From positions 169,616 to 233,615 of the forward strand of contig NZ_RMVG01000005.1 of the NCBI RefSeq assembly GCF_003813865.1: DNA of 64,000 bases. The letters are read 5' to 3'. The notes beneath the pieces were generated by a model that searched no databases, was not told where the DNA came from, and saw only the letters and a list, made by a program, of their open reading frames with translations. Made by a program: the position numbers and the translations under genes. This document shows positions 54,084-64,000 of the stretch, piece by piece. This stretch comes from Candidatus Pantoea deserta. Its GTDB lineage: Bacteria > Pseudomonadota > Gammaproteobacteria > Enterobacterales > Enterobacteriaceae. The stretch's first letter is position 1. Each line of letters opens with the position of its first letter.

Positions 54084-55631
54084 TTACTGCCCGGCGAGGA
54101 AAAAGCGGAACGCCGGGTTGTTGGCTTCATCATGGAAGTCGTAACCCAGTTCGGTGAGGTGCGACTCAAAGCGCGGCTCGTTGTCGCCGATTTCAAAGGC
54201 CGCCAGCACGCGGCCATAGTCGGTGCCGTGGCTGCGATAGTGGAACAGCGAAATATTCCAGTGCGTGCCCAGCGTTTGCAAAAACTTCAGCAGCGCGCCG
54301 GGCGCTTCGGGAAATTCAAAGCTGAACAGGCGCTCGCGCAGCGGCTTTGAGGGCCGTCCGCCGACCATATAGCGCACATGCAGTTTCGCCATCTCGTCGT
54401 CTGACAGATCCACCACCTGATAACCGCCCTGCGTCAGCTGACTAATGATTTCGCTGCGCTCCTCCAGCCCGCGCGTTAAGCGCACGCCGACAAAAATACA
54501 GGCGTTGTCGGCATCGGCGTAGCGATAGTTGAACTCGGTGACCGCGCGTCCGCCCAGCGTCTGACAGAACTTCAGGAAGCTGCCCTGCTGTTCCGGGATG
54601 GTCACCGCCAGCAGCGCTTCACGCTGCTCGCCCAGTTCGCAACGCTCGGACACGTAGCGCAGGCCGTGGAAGTTGACGTTAGCGCCCGACAGCACATGCG
54701 CCAGACGCTCGCCTTTGATGTCGTGCTGCTGGATATATTTCTTCATTCCCGCCAGCGCCAGCGCGCCCGACGGCTCCGCTACCGCGCGCACGTCTTCAAA
54801 CAGATCTTTCATCGCCGCGCAGATAGCGTCGCTGTCCACGGTAATGATGTCGTCGAGGTACTCCTGACACAGGCGGAAAGTCTCACTGCCGATGCGCTTC
54901 ACCGCTACGCCTTCGGCAAACAGCCCGACACGCGGCAGATCCACCGGTTCGCCGGCGTCCAGCGCCGCTTTCAGGCAGGCGGAGTCTTCCGACTCCACCG
55001 CAATGACCTTAATCTGCGGCATCAGCTGCTTAATCAGCACCGCCACGCCCGCCGCCAGCCCGCCGCCGCCAACCGGCACAAAGACGCGATCGAGGTGCGC
55101 GTCCTGTTGCAGCAGCTCCATCGCCAGCGTGCCCTGGCCCGCGATCACCGCCGGATGATCAAAGGGGGGAACAAAGGTGTAGCCCTGCTGCTCCGCCAGC
55201 TCAATCGCTTTGGCTTTGGCCTCGTCAAAGTTAGCGCCGTAGAGATAAGCCTCACCGCCAAATGCGCGCACCGCATCAACCTTGATGTCTGCCGTCGCCA
55301 GCGGCATCACAATCAGTGATTTGATGCCGAGCCGACTGGCGGAGAGCGCCACGCCCTGCGCGTGGTTGCCGGCCGACGCCGTTACCACGCCGCGCGCCTT
55401 CTGCTCTTCGTTCAGTCCGGCAATCATCGCGTAGGCCCCGCGCAGCTTGAAGCTGTGCACCGGCTGTCGATCCTCGCGCTTCACCAGAATGGTGTTGCCG
55501 AGACGCGATGAAATTTTTTCCATTTTTTGCAGCGGCGTCACCTGTGCGACTTCATACACCGGCGAACGCAGCACTGCGCGCAGATATTCCGCGCCGCACG
55601 GCGACGCAGGTAGCGGTTGAGACTCGGCCAT
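54084..55631 (-). CDS. ilvA: biosynthetic threonine deaminase
   Basis: This 515-residue PLP enzyme makes 2-oxobutanoate from threonine, the first step to isoleucine. It shows the PLP Lys in PVHSFKLRGAYAM (about residue 62), the glycine loop VPVGGGGLAAG and two C-terminal ACT-like regulatory domains (about 340-515) that bind isoleucine (inhibitor) and valine. Full length matches E. coli (514). It is the last gene of ilvLGMEDA, 3 bp after ilvD. GGAGG lies before the ATG. Confidence 0.98.
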   Translation of the reverse strand: MAESQPLPASPCGAEYLRAVLRSPVYEVAQVTPLQKMEKISSRLGNTILVKREDRQPVHSFKLRGAYAMIAGLNEEQKARGVVTASAGNHAQGVALSASRLGIKSLIVMPLATADIKVDAVRAFGGEAYLYGANFDEAKAKAIELAEQQGYTFVPPFDHPAVIAGQGTLAMELLQQDAHLDRVFVPVGGGGLAAGVAVLIKQLMPQIKVIAVESEDSACLKAALDAGEPVDLPRVGLFAEGVAVKRIGSETFRLCQEYLDDIITVDSDAICAAMKDLFEDVRAVAEPSGALALAGMKKYIQQHDIKGERLAHVLSGANVNFHGLRYVSERCELGEQREALLAVTIPEQQGSFLKFCQTLGGRAVTEFNYRYADADNACIFVGVRLTRGLEERSEIISQLTQGGYQVVDLSDDEMAKLHVRYMVGGRPSKPLRERLFSFEFPEAPGALLKFLQTLGTHWNISLFHYRSHGTDYGRVLAAFEIGDNEPRFESHLTELGYDFHDEANNPAFRFFLAGQ

Positions 55632-55634
55632 CGG

Positions 55635-57485
55635 TTAGCCTCCCAGCTTGCTCTTGTCGCGCACCGCGCCTTTATCGGCGCTGGTGGCGAGGGATGCGTA
55701 GGCGCGCAGCGCGAAAGAGACCTGACGCTCGCGGTCGTGCGGCGTATAGGCCGCGTCGCCGCGCGCTTCTTCTTCTTCGCGTCGCGCATGCAGTTCGTTA
55801 TCCGGCACCGCCAGCTTAATGCCGCGGTTGGGAATATCGATCTCGATAATGTCGCCATCTTTAACCAGCGCGATGGTGCCGCCGCTGGCCGCTTCCGGCG
55901 AGGCGTGCCCAATCGACAGACCTGAGGTGCCGCCGGAGAAGCGGCCGTCGGTGATCAACGCGCAGCTTTTGCCCAGCCCCATCGATTTCAGATAGGTGGT
56001 CGGATAGAGCATCTCCTGCATGCCCGGCCCGCCTTTCGGCCCTTCGTAGCGGATCACCACGACGTCGCCCGCGACCACTTTGCCGCCGAGAATGGCTTCA
56101 ACCGCATCGTCCTGGCTCTCGTAGACTTTCGCCGGACCTTTAAAGGTGAGGATCTCTTTGTCTACGCCTGCGGTTTTAACGATACAGCCATCTTCCGCCA
56201 GGTTGCCGTAGAGCACGGCCAGGCCGCCATCCTGTGAGAACGCATGTTCGCGCGTGCGGATACAGCCGTCCTGACGATCGTCATCCAGCGTATCCCAGCG
56301 GCAGTCCTGAGAGAAAGCCTGCGTGGTGCGAATCCCTGCCGGACCGGCGCGGAACATTTTCTTCACCGCTTCGTCCTGAGTCAGCATGATGTCGTACTGA
56401 TCCAGCGTTTCGCGCAGATTCAGACCCAGCACGTTACGTACGTCGGTATGCAGCAGGCCTGCGCGATCCAGCTCGCCAAGGATGCCGATGACGCCGCCGG
56501 CGCGGTGGACGTCTTCCATATGATATTTCTGCGTGCTCGGCGCGACCTTACACAGGTGCGGCACTTTGCGCGACAGACGATCGATGTCGGAAATATTAAA
56601 GTCGATTTCGCCTTCCTGCGCCGCCGCCAGCAGGTGCAGAACGGTATTGGTGGAGCCGCCCATCGCGATATCCAGCGTCATGGCGTTTTCAAAGGCGGCC
56701 TTACTGGCGATATTGCGCGGCAGCACGCGCTCATCATCCTGCTCGTAATACTGTTTCGTCAGATTAACGATGCGTTTACCGGCGTTGATAAACAGATCTT
56801 TGCGGTCGGCGTGGGTCGCCAGCAGCGAGCCGTTGCCTGGCTGCGACAGCCCCAGCGCCTCGGTCAGACAGTTCATGGAGTTAGCGGTAAACATACCGGA
56901 ACAGGAGCCGCAGGTCGGACAGGCGGAACGCTCAATTTGCTCGCTCTCGGCGTCGCTGACGTTCGGGTTCGCGCCCTGAATCATCGCGTCCACCAGATCG
57001 AGCTTGATGATTTTATCGGAAAGTTTGGTTTTCCCCGCTTCCATTGGACCGCCGGAAACGAAGATCACCGGAATATTGAGGCGCAGCGACGCCATCAGCA
57101 TCCCCGGCGTGATTTTGTCGCAGTTAGAGATACAGACCATCGCGTCGGCGCAGTGCGCGTTAACCATGTACTCCACGGAGTCCGCGATCAGCTCGCGCGA
57201 CGGCAGCGAATAGAGCATGCCGCCATGACCCATGGCGATCCCGTCATCCACCGCAATGGTGTTGAACTCTTTCGCCACGCCGCCCGCAGCTTCGATCTGC
57301 TCAGCGACCAGCTTGCCGAGATCGCGCAGGTGAACGTGACCCGGCACGAACTGGGTGAATGAGTTAACCACGGCGATAATCGGCTTGCCGAAATCGGCGT
57401 CGGTCATTCCTGTCGCGCGCCACAAGGCACGGGCACCCGCCATATTGCGGCCATGAGTGGTGGTGGCGGAACGGTACTTAGGCAT
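55635..57485 (-). CDS. ilvD: dihydroxy-acid dehydratase
   Basis: This 616-residue Fe-S enzyme (same length as E. coli IlvD) dehydrates the dihydroxy acids of the valine and isoleucine pathways. Cluster ligands are seen in [12 protein letters not shown] and [20 protein letters not shown], and the C-terminal [17 protein letters not shown] is characteristic. It is third from the promoter end after ilvE, with a 61-bp gap. Confidence 0.98.
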   Translation of the reverse strand: MPKYRSATTTHGRNMAGARALWRATGMTDADFGKPIIAVVNSFTQFVPGHVHLRDLGKLVAEQIEAAGGVAKEFNTIAVDDGIAMGHGGMLYSLPSRELIADSVEYMVNAHCADAMVCISNCDKITPGMLMASLRLNIPVIFVSGGPMEAGKTKLSDKIIKLDLVDAMIQGANPNVSDAESEQIERSACPTCGSCSGMFTANSMNCLTEALGLSQPGNGSLLATHADRKDLFINAGKRIVNLTKQYYEQDDERVLPRNIASKAAFENAMTLDIAMGGSTNTVLHLLAAAQEGEIDFNISDIDRLSRKVPHLCKVAPSTQKYHMEDVHRAGGVIGILGELDRAGLLHTDVRNVLGLNLRETLDQYDIMLTQDEAVKKMFRAGPAGIRTTQAFSQDCRWDTLDDDRQDGCIRTREHAFSQDGGLAVLYGNLAEDGCIVKTAGVDKEILTFKGPAKVYESQDDAVEAILGGKVVAGDVVVIRYEGPKGGPGMQEMLYPTTYLKSMGLGKSCALITDGRFSGGTSGLSIGHASPEAASGGTIALVKDGDIIEIDIPNRGIKLAVPDNELHARREEEEARGDAAYTPHDRERQVSFALRAYASLATSADKGAVRDKSKLGG

Positions 57486-57546
57486 GCTCTGTTTACTCCA
57501 GTCTGAAAAATGACGCGGACACGGCGGCGCCCGCGCTACTGTCTTG

Positions 57547-58476
57547 TTATGCGTTTACCTGATCCAGCCAGCCGTATTTGTCTTCGGTTTCGCCAGTGAA
57601 CAGGCCGAAGAAAGCTTTCTGGATTTTGGTGGTCACCGGACCGCGTTTGCCTTCGCCGACCTGAATGCCGTCGACGCTGCGTACCGGCGTAATCTCTGCG
57701 GCCGTACCGGACATAAAGATTTCATCAGCCAGGTAGAGCGATTCACGCGACAGCACCTGCTCGCGAACTTCGATACCCAGGTCCTGCGCCAGTTTGATGA
57801 TGGCGTCGCGGGTAATGCCCGGCAGCGCGGAAGAGGTAAACGGCGGCGTAAACAGAATGCCGTCTTTTACTTCAAACAGGTTTTCGCCCGCGCCTTCAGA
57901 GATGTAGCCGTTGGTGTCCAGCGCGATGCCTTCCTGATAGCCGTGACGGCGCGCTTCACTGCCCACCAGCAGCGAGGAGAGATAGTTACCGCCCGCTTTT
58001 GCGGCGGTCGGCAGCGTGTTTGGCGCCACGCGATTCCACGAAGACACCATGGCGTTGATGCCGTTTTCCAGCGCTTCCGCGCCCAGATAGGCGCCCCACG
58101 GGAAAGCCGCGATGATCACGTCGGTGGTGTAGCCGTCCGGCGGATTGACGCCCAGTCCCACATCGCCAACGAACGCCAGCGGACGGATGTAGGCGCTTTT
58201 CAGATTGTTGTCGCGCAGCACTTTGCGGGTCGCTTCCATCAGCTCGTCCACGCTGTATTTCAGCGGGAAACGATAAATTTTGGCAGAGTCATGCAGACGC
58301 TGCATGTGTTCACGGTGACGGAACACCACCGGGCCTTTGTGCGAGTCGTAGCAGCGCACGCCTTCAAACACAGAAGTACCGTAATGCAGTGCGTGAGACA
58401 TAACGCTGACCTTTGCGTCTTCCCACTTAACCATCTCGCCATTGAACCAAATAAAGTCTGCTTTCTTCGTGCTCAT
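57547..58476 (-). CDS. ilvE: branched-chain amino acid aminotransferase
   Basis: This 309-residue fold-type IV PLP enzyme carries out the last step for Ile, Val and Leu. It shows [20 protein letters not shown] at the start, [18 protein letters not shown], the PLP Lys in [14 protein letters not shown] (about residue 160) and [15 protein letters not shown] near the end. It follows ilvM by 12 bp. GAAAGGAAAT before the ATG is a good ribosome-binding site. Confidence 0.98.
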   Translation of the reverse strand: MSTKKADFIWFNGEMVKWEDAKVSVMSHALHYGTSVFEGVRCYDSHKGPVVFRHREHMQRLHDSAKIYRFPLKYSVDELMEATRKVLRDNNLKSAYIRPLAFVGDVGLGVNPPDGYTTDVIIAAFPWGAYLGAEALENGINAMVSSWNRVAPNTLPTAAKAGGNYLSSLLVGSEARRHGYQEGIALDTNGYISEGAGENLFEVKDGILFTPPFTSSALPGITRDAIIKLAQDLGIEVREQVLSRESLYLADEIFMSGTAAEITPVRSVDGIQVGEGKRGPVTTKIQKAFFGLFTGETEDKYGWLDQVNA

Positions 58477-58488
58477 TCTTATTTCCTT

Positions 58489-58752
58489 TCACGACCAGGC
58501 GTGGATTTGTTGTGATGTTGGTTGCTGGATCTCGACGCTAGCGACATCCATTAATTTGTTTAATTGCGAAGACAGTAAATCGACTGAGCGCTGGCTGGCA
58601 ACGGTCATTTCGATATTAATGTTTTCACTGTTCGCCACTGTTCCCATATTCATGGCGCACACCTGAAAACCGCGATGGCGGACGACGCGTAAAATGCGCT
58701 CCAATATTTCAGGACGAAAGCGGGCTTCGATAGACAATTGATGCTGGTTCAT
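58489..58752 (-). CDS. ilvM: acetohydroxyacid synthase II small subunit
   Basis: This 87-residue ACT-domain protein is the regulatory subunit of AHAS II (E. coli IlvM, 87). It shows [20 protein letters not shown] and [14 protein letters not shown]. Its start overlaps the ilvG stop by 4 bp, coupling synthesis of the two subunits. AHAS II is known to be valine-resistant. Confidence 0.96.
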   Translation of the reverse strand: MNQHQLSIEARFRPEILERILRVVRHRGFQVCAMNMGTVANSENINIEMTVASQRSVDLLSSQLNKLMDVASVEIQQPTSQQIHAWS

Positions 58753-60395
58753 ACGGTTTTCTCCATCATGTTTGCGTTGCTGGCGCCAGGCGGCACCAGT
58801 GGCCAGACGTTTTCATGCTCATCAATCGCAACATGCAGGAAGTAGGAACCTTCGCTGTTCAGCAGAGCATCAAGGGCGGCGTCGACCTCGTCTTTACGGC
58901 TAATACGCTGGCCAGGAATGTCAAACGCGCTGGCCAGCGTCAGAAAATCAGGGTTGTCGGTGAGAATGGTTTCGCTGTAGCGGCCGTCGAAAAACAGCTG
59001 CTGCCACTGGCGCACCATGCCGAGACGCTGGTTGTCCAGCAGCAGGATTTTTACCGGCAGCTTTTTGCGTTTGATGGTGCCCAGCTCCTGGATATTCATC
59101 ATGATCGAACCGTCGCCCGACACGCAGATGACGGTGTCGTCGGGACGAGCGACCTGCGCGCCAATGGCCGCCGGCAGGCCAAAGCCCATCGTGCCAAGCC
59201 CGCTGGAGGTGATGAAATTTTCCGGCGCGCTGAACTGCATATGCTGCGCGGTCCACATCTGATGCTGACCCACGTCTGTGGTCACGACGGCGCTGGCGGG
59301 CTTGCGCTCCGAGAGCTGCTTCAGCAGCAGCGGCGCATAGATCGCTTCGCCCGGATGATCGTAGCGCCAGCTAAATTCCGCTTTCATGGCTTTCACTTCC
59401 GTACGCCAGCCATCGATCTGCAACGGCATGCTCAGCGCGGGCAGCACCTGATTCAGGTCGCCCTGTATGGAGACGTGCGCGCGGCGCAGTTTGTTCAGTT
59501 CAGCCGGATCGATGTCGATATGAATAACGCTGGCGTGCGGAGCAAAGGTATCCAGTTTGCCGGTGACGCGATCGTCAAAACGCGCGCCGACGGCAATCAG
59601 CAGATCGCAGGACTGCACGGCGAGATTGGCCGCTTTGGTGCCGTGCATGCCCAACATTCCCAGGTAAACCTCGCTGTCGATATCGGCGCTGCCCAGACCT
59701 TTCAGCGTGGCTACCATAGGGATGCCGGTCTCGTTTGCCAGCGCGCGCAGCGCCGGGACGGCCTGCGCCATTCCCACGCCGCCCCCGATATAGAGCATGG
59801 GTTTTTCGGCCTGCGCCAGCAGCGCGCGCGCCTCTTCGATATGCCGGGGCGAACAGGCGATTTGCTCTTCTACTGGCAGCAGATGCGGCATCAGTTCACC
59901 GCTGGCAACCTGAATATCTTTTGGAATATCCACCAGCACTGGTCCCGGACGCCCAGACTGAGCTATGGCAAAGGCTTCGGCCATAATCGTCGGCAAATCA
60001 TCCAGCGATTCGACCAGAAAGCTGTGCTTGGTGCAGGCCAGCGACAGGCCCAATACATCAATTTCCTGAAAGGCGTCGGTGCCGATAAAGGCGGAGGAGA
60101 CCTGGCCAGTGATGGCCACGACCGGGACGGAATCCATCATCGCGTCGGCCAGGCCAGTGATTAAGTTGGTCGCGCCAGGGCCTGAGGTAGCAATACAGAC
60201 GCCGGTTTTGCCGGTTGCGCGGGCATAGCCAATGGCTGCCACGACGGCGCCTTGCTCATGACGACACAGTAGGTGTTCCACGCCGCCATCATAGAGCGCA
60301 TCGTAAACTGGCATGATGGCGCCGCCAGGATAGCCAAACACTGTGTCGACACCCTGCGCGCGTAAAGCCTGAACTACCCACTGTGCACCTGTCAT
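58749..60395 (-). CDS. ilvG: acetohydroxyacid synthase II large subunit (intact)
   Basis: This 548-residue TPP enzyme condenses pyruvate with pyruvate or 2-oxobutanoate. It shows the catalytic Glu in [11 protein letters not shown] (about residue 47), FAD-region sequences and the TPP-binding [15 protein letters not shown] (about 428). The frame is open throughout, unlike the frameshifted ilvG of E. coli K-12. It is the first structural gene after the attenuator. Confidence 0.98.
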   Translation of the reverse strand: MTGAQWVVQALRAQGVDTVFGYPGGAIMPVYDALYDGGVEHLLCRHEQGAVVAAIGYARATGKTGVCIATSGPGATNLITGLADAMMDSVPVVAITGQVSSAFIGTDAFQEIDVLGLSLACTKHSFLVESLDDLPTIMAEAFAIAQSGRPGPVLVDIPKDIQVASGELMPHLLPVEEQIACSPRHIEEARALLAQAEKPMLYIGGGVGMAQAVPALRALANETGIPMVATLKGLGSADIDSEVYLGMLGMHGTKAANLAVQSCDLLIAVGARFDDRVTGKLDTFAPHASVIHIDIDPAELNKLRRAHVSIQGDLNQVLPALSMPLQIDGWRTEVKAMKAEFSWRYDHPGEAIYAPLLLKQLSERKPASAVVTTDVGQHQMWTAQHMQFSAPENFITSSGLGTMGFGLPAAIGAQVARPDDTVICVSGDGSIMMNIQELGTIKRKKLPVKILLLDNQRLGMVRQWQQLFFDGRYSETILTDNPDFLTLASAFDIPGQRISRKDEVDAALDALLNSEGSYFLHVAIDEHENVWPLVPPGASNANMMEKTV

Positions 60396-60487
60396 GGTTA
60401 TTCTCCTGTATCCTTAGGGGAACAACAGAATTTTATGCTACTGCTCATTGTTTGCTCCTCGGTAATTCGCTGATATTTGCGCTGGTC

Positions 60488-60524
60488 AAAAAAAAACCCC
60501 CGGACCTTTCGGTGCGGGGGTTTT
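60488..60524 (-). terminator. ilv operon attenuator (transcription terminator)
   Basis: On the minus strand AACCCCCGCACC pairs with GGTCCGGGGGTT across a GAAA loop and ends in nine T's (60488-60496). It lies between ilvL and ilvG, as in the known enterobacterial ilvGMEDA attenuator. Starvation for Ile, Val or Leu stalls ribosomes in ilvL and prevents it from forming. Confidence 0.95.
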
Positions 60525-60544
60525 CAGGATTCCAGGCTTGATTT

Positions 60545-60643
60545 TTAAGCCTTTCTTTCTCTAAGCGAAGCCCCGCACGGTGGGTTAATAATCACCACCA
60601 CGCTAATCACGACCAGGCTAATCACTTGTAGAAGGGCTTTCAT
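60545..60643 (-). CDS. ilvL: IlvL leader peptide of the ilvGMEDA operon
   Basis: The 32-residue peptide from ATG at 60643 (MKALLQVISLVVISVVVIIN, ending in PPCGASLRERKA) matches the E. coli leader type. It is dense in the regulating amino acids: Leu, Val and Ile make up about half of residues 4-19. It ends 20 bases upstream of the attenuator stem. Confidence 0.96.
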   Translation of the reverse strand: MKALLQVISLVVISVVVIINPPCGASLRERKA

Positions 60644-60973
60644 TTTCAGTCTGTATTTTCGTTTGTTCGAAGTAATGCCTACAGAGTTATCACAGTTACG
60701 GGTGCGATGACAACTTTTTCTCTGCTATTTTTTTATGACCCTTATTGCCGAAAAAGCATATCGTTTTGTAAATAAACGCTTATTTTATGAATGATAAATA
60801 TTCATCACGAACGTGCCGCAACGATTAACCCCTCGTATTTGCAGGTCTGCTTCCAGAAAAAAGCATACAGCTGAATCACAGCTCGATTTATTGCGGCCTC
60901 TGTCGTGAGGTGCTTATGCCGGGATCGTTATCTGATGTTCGCCTCGTCATAATCGCCGCGTTAAGGAGCGGTT
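60644..60973. other. intergenic region between ilvL and yifB
   Basis: This 330-bp divergent spacer holds the ilv operon promoter (60685-60713) near ilvL and, at the other end, AAGGAG before yifB. The middle is A+T-rich, with no further gene seen. Confidence 0.5.
60685..60713 (-). promoter_or_regulatory. ilvLGMEDA promoter
   Basis: On the minus strand TTGTCA (60713-60708) and ATAACT (60690-60685) are 17 bp apart. The run GTTGTCATCGCACCCGTAAC resembles, from memory, the known enterobacterial ilv promoter region. The start would fall about 35-40 bp before ilvL. An A+T-rich tract upstream may act as an UP element. Confidence 0.7.
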
Positions 60974-62494
60974 ATGACATTGTCCAGAGTTCTTACCCGA
61001 GCAGCGATTGGCGTAGAAGCGCCGCTGGTAACCATCGAAGCGCATATCAGTAACGGATTGCCCGCGTTGACGCTGGTTGGCTTACCGGAAACTACAGTGA
61101 AAGAGGCGCGCGAGCGGGTGCGTAGCGCCATTATCAACAGTGGGTTCAGCTTTCCCGCCAGACGCATCACCATCAATCTGGCTCCCGCCGATCTGCCCAA
61201 AGAAGGCGGCCGCTACGATTTGCCGATGGCTATCGCGATTCTCGTGGCGTCTGAACAGCTTCCAGAGGAGAAACTGACGCAGCATGAGTTTGTGGGCGAA
61301 CTTGCGCTTAACGGCGCGCTCTGCGGCGTTCAGGGAGCCATTCCTGCGGCGATGGCGGCAATGCGCGCCGGGAGGACGCTTATCCTTGCAGAAGAGAACC
61401 AGCAGGATGTCGGCCTGATTCAACACGGCGATACGCTGATCGCGACGCATCTGCTTGAGATCTGCGCGTTTTTGCACGGGCAGGCCGAACTGCCCTGCGC
61501 CCGTACTCAGCAAGACCCGTCAGAGCAGGCGGCAGAAGATCTGAGTGATATTATCGGCCAGGAGCAGGGCCGCCGCGCGCTGGAAATTACCGCAGCCGGC
61601 GGCCACAATTTGCTGTTGATCGGTCCGCCGGGCACGGGCAAAACCATGCTGGCGACACGCCTGCCTGGCATTATGCCGCCGTTAAGCGATGCTGAGGCGC
61701 TGGAGTGCGCCGCGATTGCCAGCCTGGTGGATAGCGTCACGCTGCACAGACAATGGCGTAAGCGGCCCTTTCGCTCGCCTCACCACAGCGCGTCAATCTA
61801 TGCCCTGATCGGCGGCGGCGCGTTACCGCGCCCCGGCGAGATCTCCCTGGCGCACAACGGCGTGCTCTTTCTGGACGAGCTGCCGGAATTTGATCGTCGG
61901 GTGCTGGATGCGCTGCGGGAGCCGCTTGAGTCAGGCGTCATCGCAATATCGCGCGCCCGCGCCAAAGTGACCTACCCGGCGCGTTTTCAGCTGATTGCCG
62001 CTATGAATCCCAGCCCGACCGGACATTATCAGGGTCAGCACAACCGGTGTTCGCCGCAGCAGGTGCTGCGTTATCTCAGCAAGCTGTCCGGTCCTTTTCT
62101 CGACCGCTTTGATTTATCTATTGAGGTTCCTCTGCTGCCGGGCGGGACGCTGAGCAACAGCCCTGACGCGGGCGAGCCTTCGGCATGCGTGGCGGCACGC
62201 GTCCTGAGCGCGCGTAAGCTACAGCTCGCGCGAGCAGGTAAAATTAATGCGCATATGAATAATGTCGATATTAAGTTGTGGTGCGCTGTGACGCGGGAAG
62301 ATGCCGAGTGGCTGGAGGCGGTGTTGAATCAGCTGGGATTATCCGTGCGGGCATGGCAGCGGATTTTAAAAGTGGCGCGCACTATTGCCGATCTGGCTGG
62401 GGAAAAAGAGATCTTGCGGGTTCATCTTCAGGAGGCGGTAGGGTATCGCAGCATTGAGCGGCTGCTGATTCATTTGCATCGCAGCCTGGAATAA
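60974..62494 (+). CDS. yifB: YifB, ComM/Mg-chelatase-like AAA+ protein
   Basis: This 506-residue protein matches YifB (E. coli 506): an N-terminal LonC-like domain (about residues 20-150, LPALTLVGLPETTVKEARERV), an AAA+ domain with Walker A GPPGTGKTML (about 216-225) and Walker B GVLFLDELPEFD, and a C-terminal Mg-chelatase-like part. In competent relatives ComM is a helicase for branch migration during DNA uptake and integration. AAGGAG precedes the ATG. The position between ilv and maoP is conserved. Confidence 0.96.
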   Translation: MTLSRVLTRAAIGVEAPLVTIEAHISNGLPALTLVGLPETTVKEARERVRSAIINSGFSFPARRITINLAPADLPKEGGRYDLPMAIAILVASEQLPEEKLTQHEFVGELALNGALCGVQGAIPAAMAAMRAGRTLILAEENQQDVGLIQHGDTLIATHLLEICAFLHGQAELPCARTQQDPSEQAAEDLSDIIGQEQGRRALEITAAGGHNLLLIGPPGTGKTMLATRLPGIMPPLSDAEALECAAIASLVDSVTLHRQWRKRPFRSPHHSASIYALIGGGALPRPGEISLAHNGVLFLDELPEFDRRVLDALREPLESGVIAISRARAKVTYPARFQLIAAMNPSPTGHYQGQHNRCSPQQVLRYLSKLSGPFLDRFDLSIEVPLLPGGTLSNSPDAGEPSACVAARVLSARKLQLARAGKINAHMNNVDIKLWCAVTREDAEWLEAVLNQLGLSVRAWQRILKVARTIADLAGEKEILRVHLQEAVGYRSIERLLIHLHRSLE

Positions 62495-62495
62495 A

Positions 62496-62518
62496 AAATG
62501 GGGCCTGAAGCCCCATTT
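62496..62518. terminator. terminator between convergent yifB and maoP
   Basis: AAATGGGGC (62496-62504) pairs with GCCCCATTT (62510-62518). On the minus strand the stem runs into T's (complement of the A run at 62493-62498), giving a terminator for maoP. On the plus strand it also follows the yifB stop directly. Confidence 0.85.
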
Positions 62519-62520
62519 CG

Positions 62521-62859
62521 TTAGTCGTCGCTGTCGCTGTAATCTTCAACGGTATCCATCTGCGGCTTACCGCCGGAGAGCGTATGGAAACGCTTAGGAC
62601 GCTTAATGCGAGCAATATATTTAGACCATACTCGCTCAGCTTCAGTTTGCGGCTCACGAACGCCACGACATACTTCTAAGAAGAGACGCTCTTCTTCATT
62701 GCTTGGCTCACGTTTTGCTAAATCAAGCTCGTTGAAAGCGTAGCCATGACGTTCCAGCAATTGGGCTTCTTTAATGGTGAAATCACCATGCCGCGAAAAC
62801 CCACGCGGATAATGTTTGTTATCAAAGAAACGATTTGTGGTTGAGAAGCTTTCCGCCAT
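62521..62859 (-). CDS. maoP: MaoP, Ori macrodomain organisation protein
   Basis: This 112-residue protein equals YifE/MaoP in length and sequence type ([20 protein letters not shown], then [20 protein letters not shown]). In E. coli MaoP acts with the nearby maoS site to confine the replication-origin region of the chromosome. The acidic tail [11 protein letters not shown] is typical. It is divergent from hdfR. The maoS element, whose exact sequence I cannot recall, should lie in or near the 62860-62979 spacer. Confidence 0.93.
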   Translation of the reverse strand: MAESFSTTNRFFDNKHYPRGFSRHGDFTIKEAQLLERHGYAFNELDLAKREPSNEEERLFLEVCRGVREPQTEAERVWSKYIARIKRPKRFHTLSGGKPQMDTVEDYSDSDD

Positions 62860-62979
62860 CTTACACGCTCCTGATTCTCTTATACCGAGCTATTAATGGC
62901 GCGGAGTATTAGATAGGCTTGACAGAGTGTAAAACAAAACATTTAAATCTATACGACAAACAATTTTTGGGAGAAAGCT

Positions 62980-63804
62980 GTGGATACGGAATTACTGAAA
63001 ACTTTCCTGGAAGTGAGCAGAACTCGCCATTTCGGGCGGGCTGCCGAAGCACTCTATCTCACGCAGTCTGCCGTCAGTTTTCGCATCCGTCAGCTGGAGA
63101 ATCAGCTGGGCGTTAACCTTTTTACTCGTCACCGCAATAACATACGACTCACTTCGGCAGGCGAACGTCTTCTTCCCTATGCAGAGAGTCTGATGAGCAC
63201 CTGGATGATGGCGAAGAAGGAGGTTTCACATACCCAACAGCATCATGAGCTGTCGATAGGCGCCAGCGCCTCGCTATGGGAAGCCTATCTGACGCCGTGG
63301 CTGCAAACGCTCTATGAAAACCGCGAGAGCCTGCATCTTGAAGCGCGCGTGGCGCAGCGACATCTTCTGGTTAAGCAACTGCATGAGCGTCAGCTGGATC
63401 TATTGATCACCACAGAAGCGCCTAAAATGGATGAGCTGACCAGCCAGCAGATTGGCCATATTTCGCTGGCGCTTTTCCGCGCGCGCAAAACAGAGAAGCG
63501 TGAGAAGTATGATTACATCAAGCTGGAGTGGGGAGCGGACTTTCATCAGCACGAAAGCTATCTGTCGGGCAGTGATGATGTACCGGTTTTAACCACCACA
63601 TCGGCGCATGTTACGCGCGAACTCCTCCATACTACCGGCGCCTGCGCCTTTTTACCGGACTACTGGCACAGCCTGTATAGCGATCTGATGGTAATCCCCG
63701 ATACCCCGGTGGCGGTGCGTCCTTTGTATGCGGTATGGCTGCAAAACAGCGATCAGCAGGCCCATATTCGCCAGCTGCTTAAATTCCCGGTACTGGTGCG
63801 CTAG
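62980..63804 (+). CDS. hdfR: HdfR, LysR-type regulator of flhDC
   Basis: This 274-residue LysR regulator matches E. coli HdfR, with the start [20 protein letters not shown] and [23 protein letters not shown]. HdfR represses the flagellar master operon flhDC and acts on gltBD. It starts at GTG with GGGAG upstream. The position between maoP and trpT is conserved with E. coli, and the trpT gene converges on it in the same way. Confidence 0.95.
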   Translation: MDTELLKTFLEVSRTRHFGRAAEALYLTQSAVSFRIRQLENQLGVNLFTRHRNNIRLTSAGERLLPYAESLMSTWMMAKKEVSHTQQHHELSIGASASLWEAYLTPWLQTLYENRESLHLEARVAQRHLLVKQLHERQLDLLITTEAPKMDELTSQQIGHISLALFRARKTEKREKYDYIKLEWGADFHQHESYLSGSDDVPVLTTTSAHVTRELLHTTGACAFLPDYWHSLYSDLMVIPDTPVAVRPLYAVWLQNSDQQAHIRQLLKFPVLVR

Positions 63805-63830
63805 CGTTTTCTGAGTGAAATAACGATCAG

Positions 63831-63854
63831 GGCTGACTTTGTTAGCCTTTTTTT
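63831..63854 (+). terminator. rho-independent terminator of hdfR
   Basis: GGCTGAC (63831-63837) pairs with GTTAGCC (63841-63847, one G-T pair) around a TTT loop and is followed by TTTTTTT. Confidence 0.8.
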
Positions 63855-63880
63855 GACTGGCTCCGGGCGGAATAAAAGAC

Positions 63881-63910
63881 AAAAAAAATCCTTTGCCGAA
63901 GCAAAGGATT
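63881..63910 (-). terminator. rho-independent terminator of trpT
   Basis: AATCCTTTGC (63887-63896) pairs with GCAAAGGATT (63901-63910), with a TTCG loop when read on the minus strand. It runs into eight T's there, just after the tRNA gene. Confidence 0.95.
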
Positions 63911-63918
63911 GTTTTTTC

Positions 63919-63994
<76 letters not shown>

Positions 63995-64000
63995 AAAGAG

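Noticed and set aside
58815..60164. 449-codon rightward frame opposite ilvG
   Set aside because: It is antisense to an unambiguous ilvG, has no family resemblance and no ribosome-binding site.

Overview
The window reads as a chromosomal segment of a gamma-proteobacterium of the order Enterobacterales, most likely Erwiniaceae (Pantoea/Mixta/Erwinia-like). This is inferred from gene content and order: the right end carries the enterobacterial block trpT-hdfR-maoP-yifB-ilvLGMEDA-ilvY-ilvC. yhjD/yhjE, mqo, mntP, kdpFABC-D, crcB, an lgoR/T/D-like set and a phosphoketolase fit that group. Coding density is high, most genes look G+C-rich, and several convergent pairs overlap at their stop codons. 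I see no insertion sequence, prophage, CRISPR array or rRNA gene. trpT at the right edge suggests an rrn operon just beyond it.

Layout. 0-7.7 kb: isochorismatase-like hydrolase, bestrophin-type channel, Tat-exported hydrolase, small periplasmic protein, CPA-type antiporter, an MFS exporter with a divergent LysR gene, and yqhA. 7.7-15 kb: kdpFABC and kdpD, with no kdpE after kdpD. 15-19.4 kb: a Fur-box-preceded siderophore-binding protein and TonB-dependent receptor, then an HD-GYP c-di-GMP phosphodiesterase. 19.5-24.7 kb: a sugar-acid MFS transporter, two GNAT-type proteins and an ABC exporter. 24.7-26.2 kb: an A+T-rich, gene-poor island holding a microcin-like Gly-rich peptide gene with a double-glycine-type leader. 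26.2-36.2 kb: esterase, TIM-barrel isomerase, fluoride-riboswitch-controlled crcB, nucleoside hydrolase, L-galactonate-type lgoD/lgoR/lgoT, an unrecognised hydrolase-like pair and an FAH-family enzyme. 36.2-42.5 kb: an AzuC-like 25-residue small protein, mntP with an MntR box, a small membrane protein, mqo and phosphoketolase. 42.5-51.5 kb: LysE exporter with divergent MocR regulator, GST, PhzF-like protein, SDR with divergent LysR, yhjD, yhjE, and a coiled-coil protein. 51.5-64 kb: the complete branched-chain amino-acid cluster, yifB, maoP, hdfR and tRNA-Trp.

How genes work together. ilvG/M, ilvC, ilvD and ilvE, with ilvA supplying 2-oxobutanoate, make up the isoleucine-valine pathway. They are controlled by the ilvL attenuator and, for ilvC, by IlvY. 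Ion homeostasis recurs: K+ (Kdp), Mn2+ (MntP/MntR), F- (CrcB/riboswitch), Fe3+ (Fur-box receptor pair) and Na+/H+ exchange. Mqo and phosphoketolase bear on central carbon flux. Divergent regulator-target pairs are frequent (LysR/MFS, MocR/LysE, LysR/SDR, LgoR/LgoD, IlvY/IlvC).

Most notable items: the orphan microcin-like gene in an A+T-rich island, the AzuC-like small-protein locus with promoter and CRP-like site, kdpD without an adjacent kdpE although a KdpE-box-like sequence is kept, and the two-gene hydrolase-like operon of unknown role.
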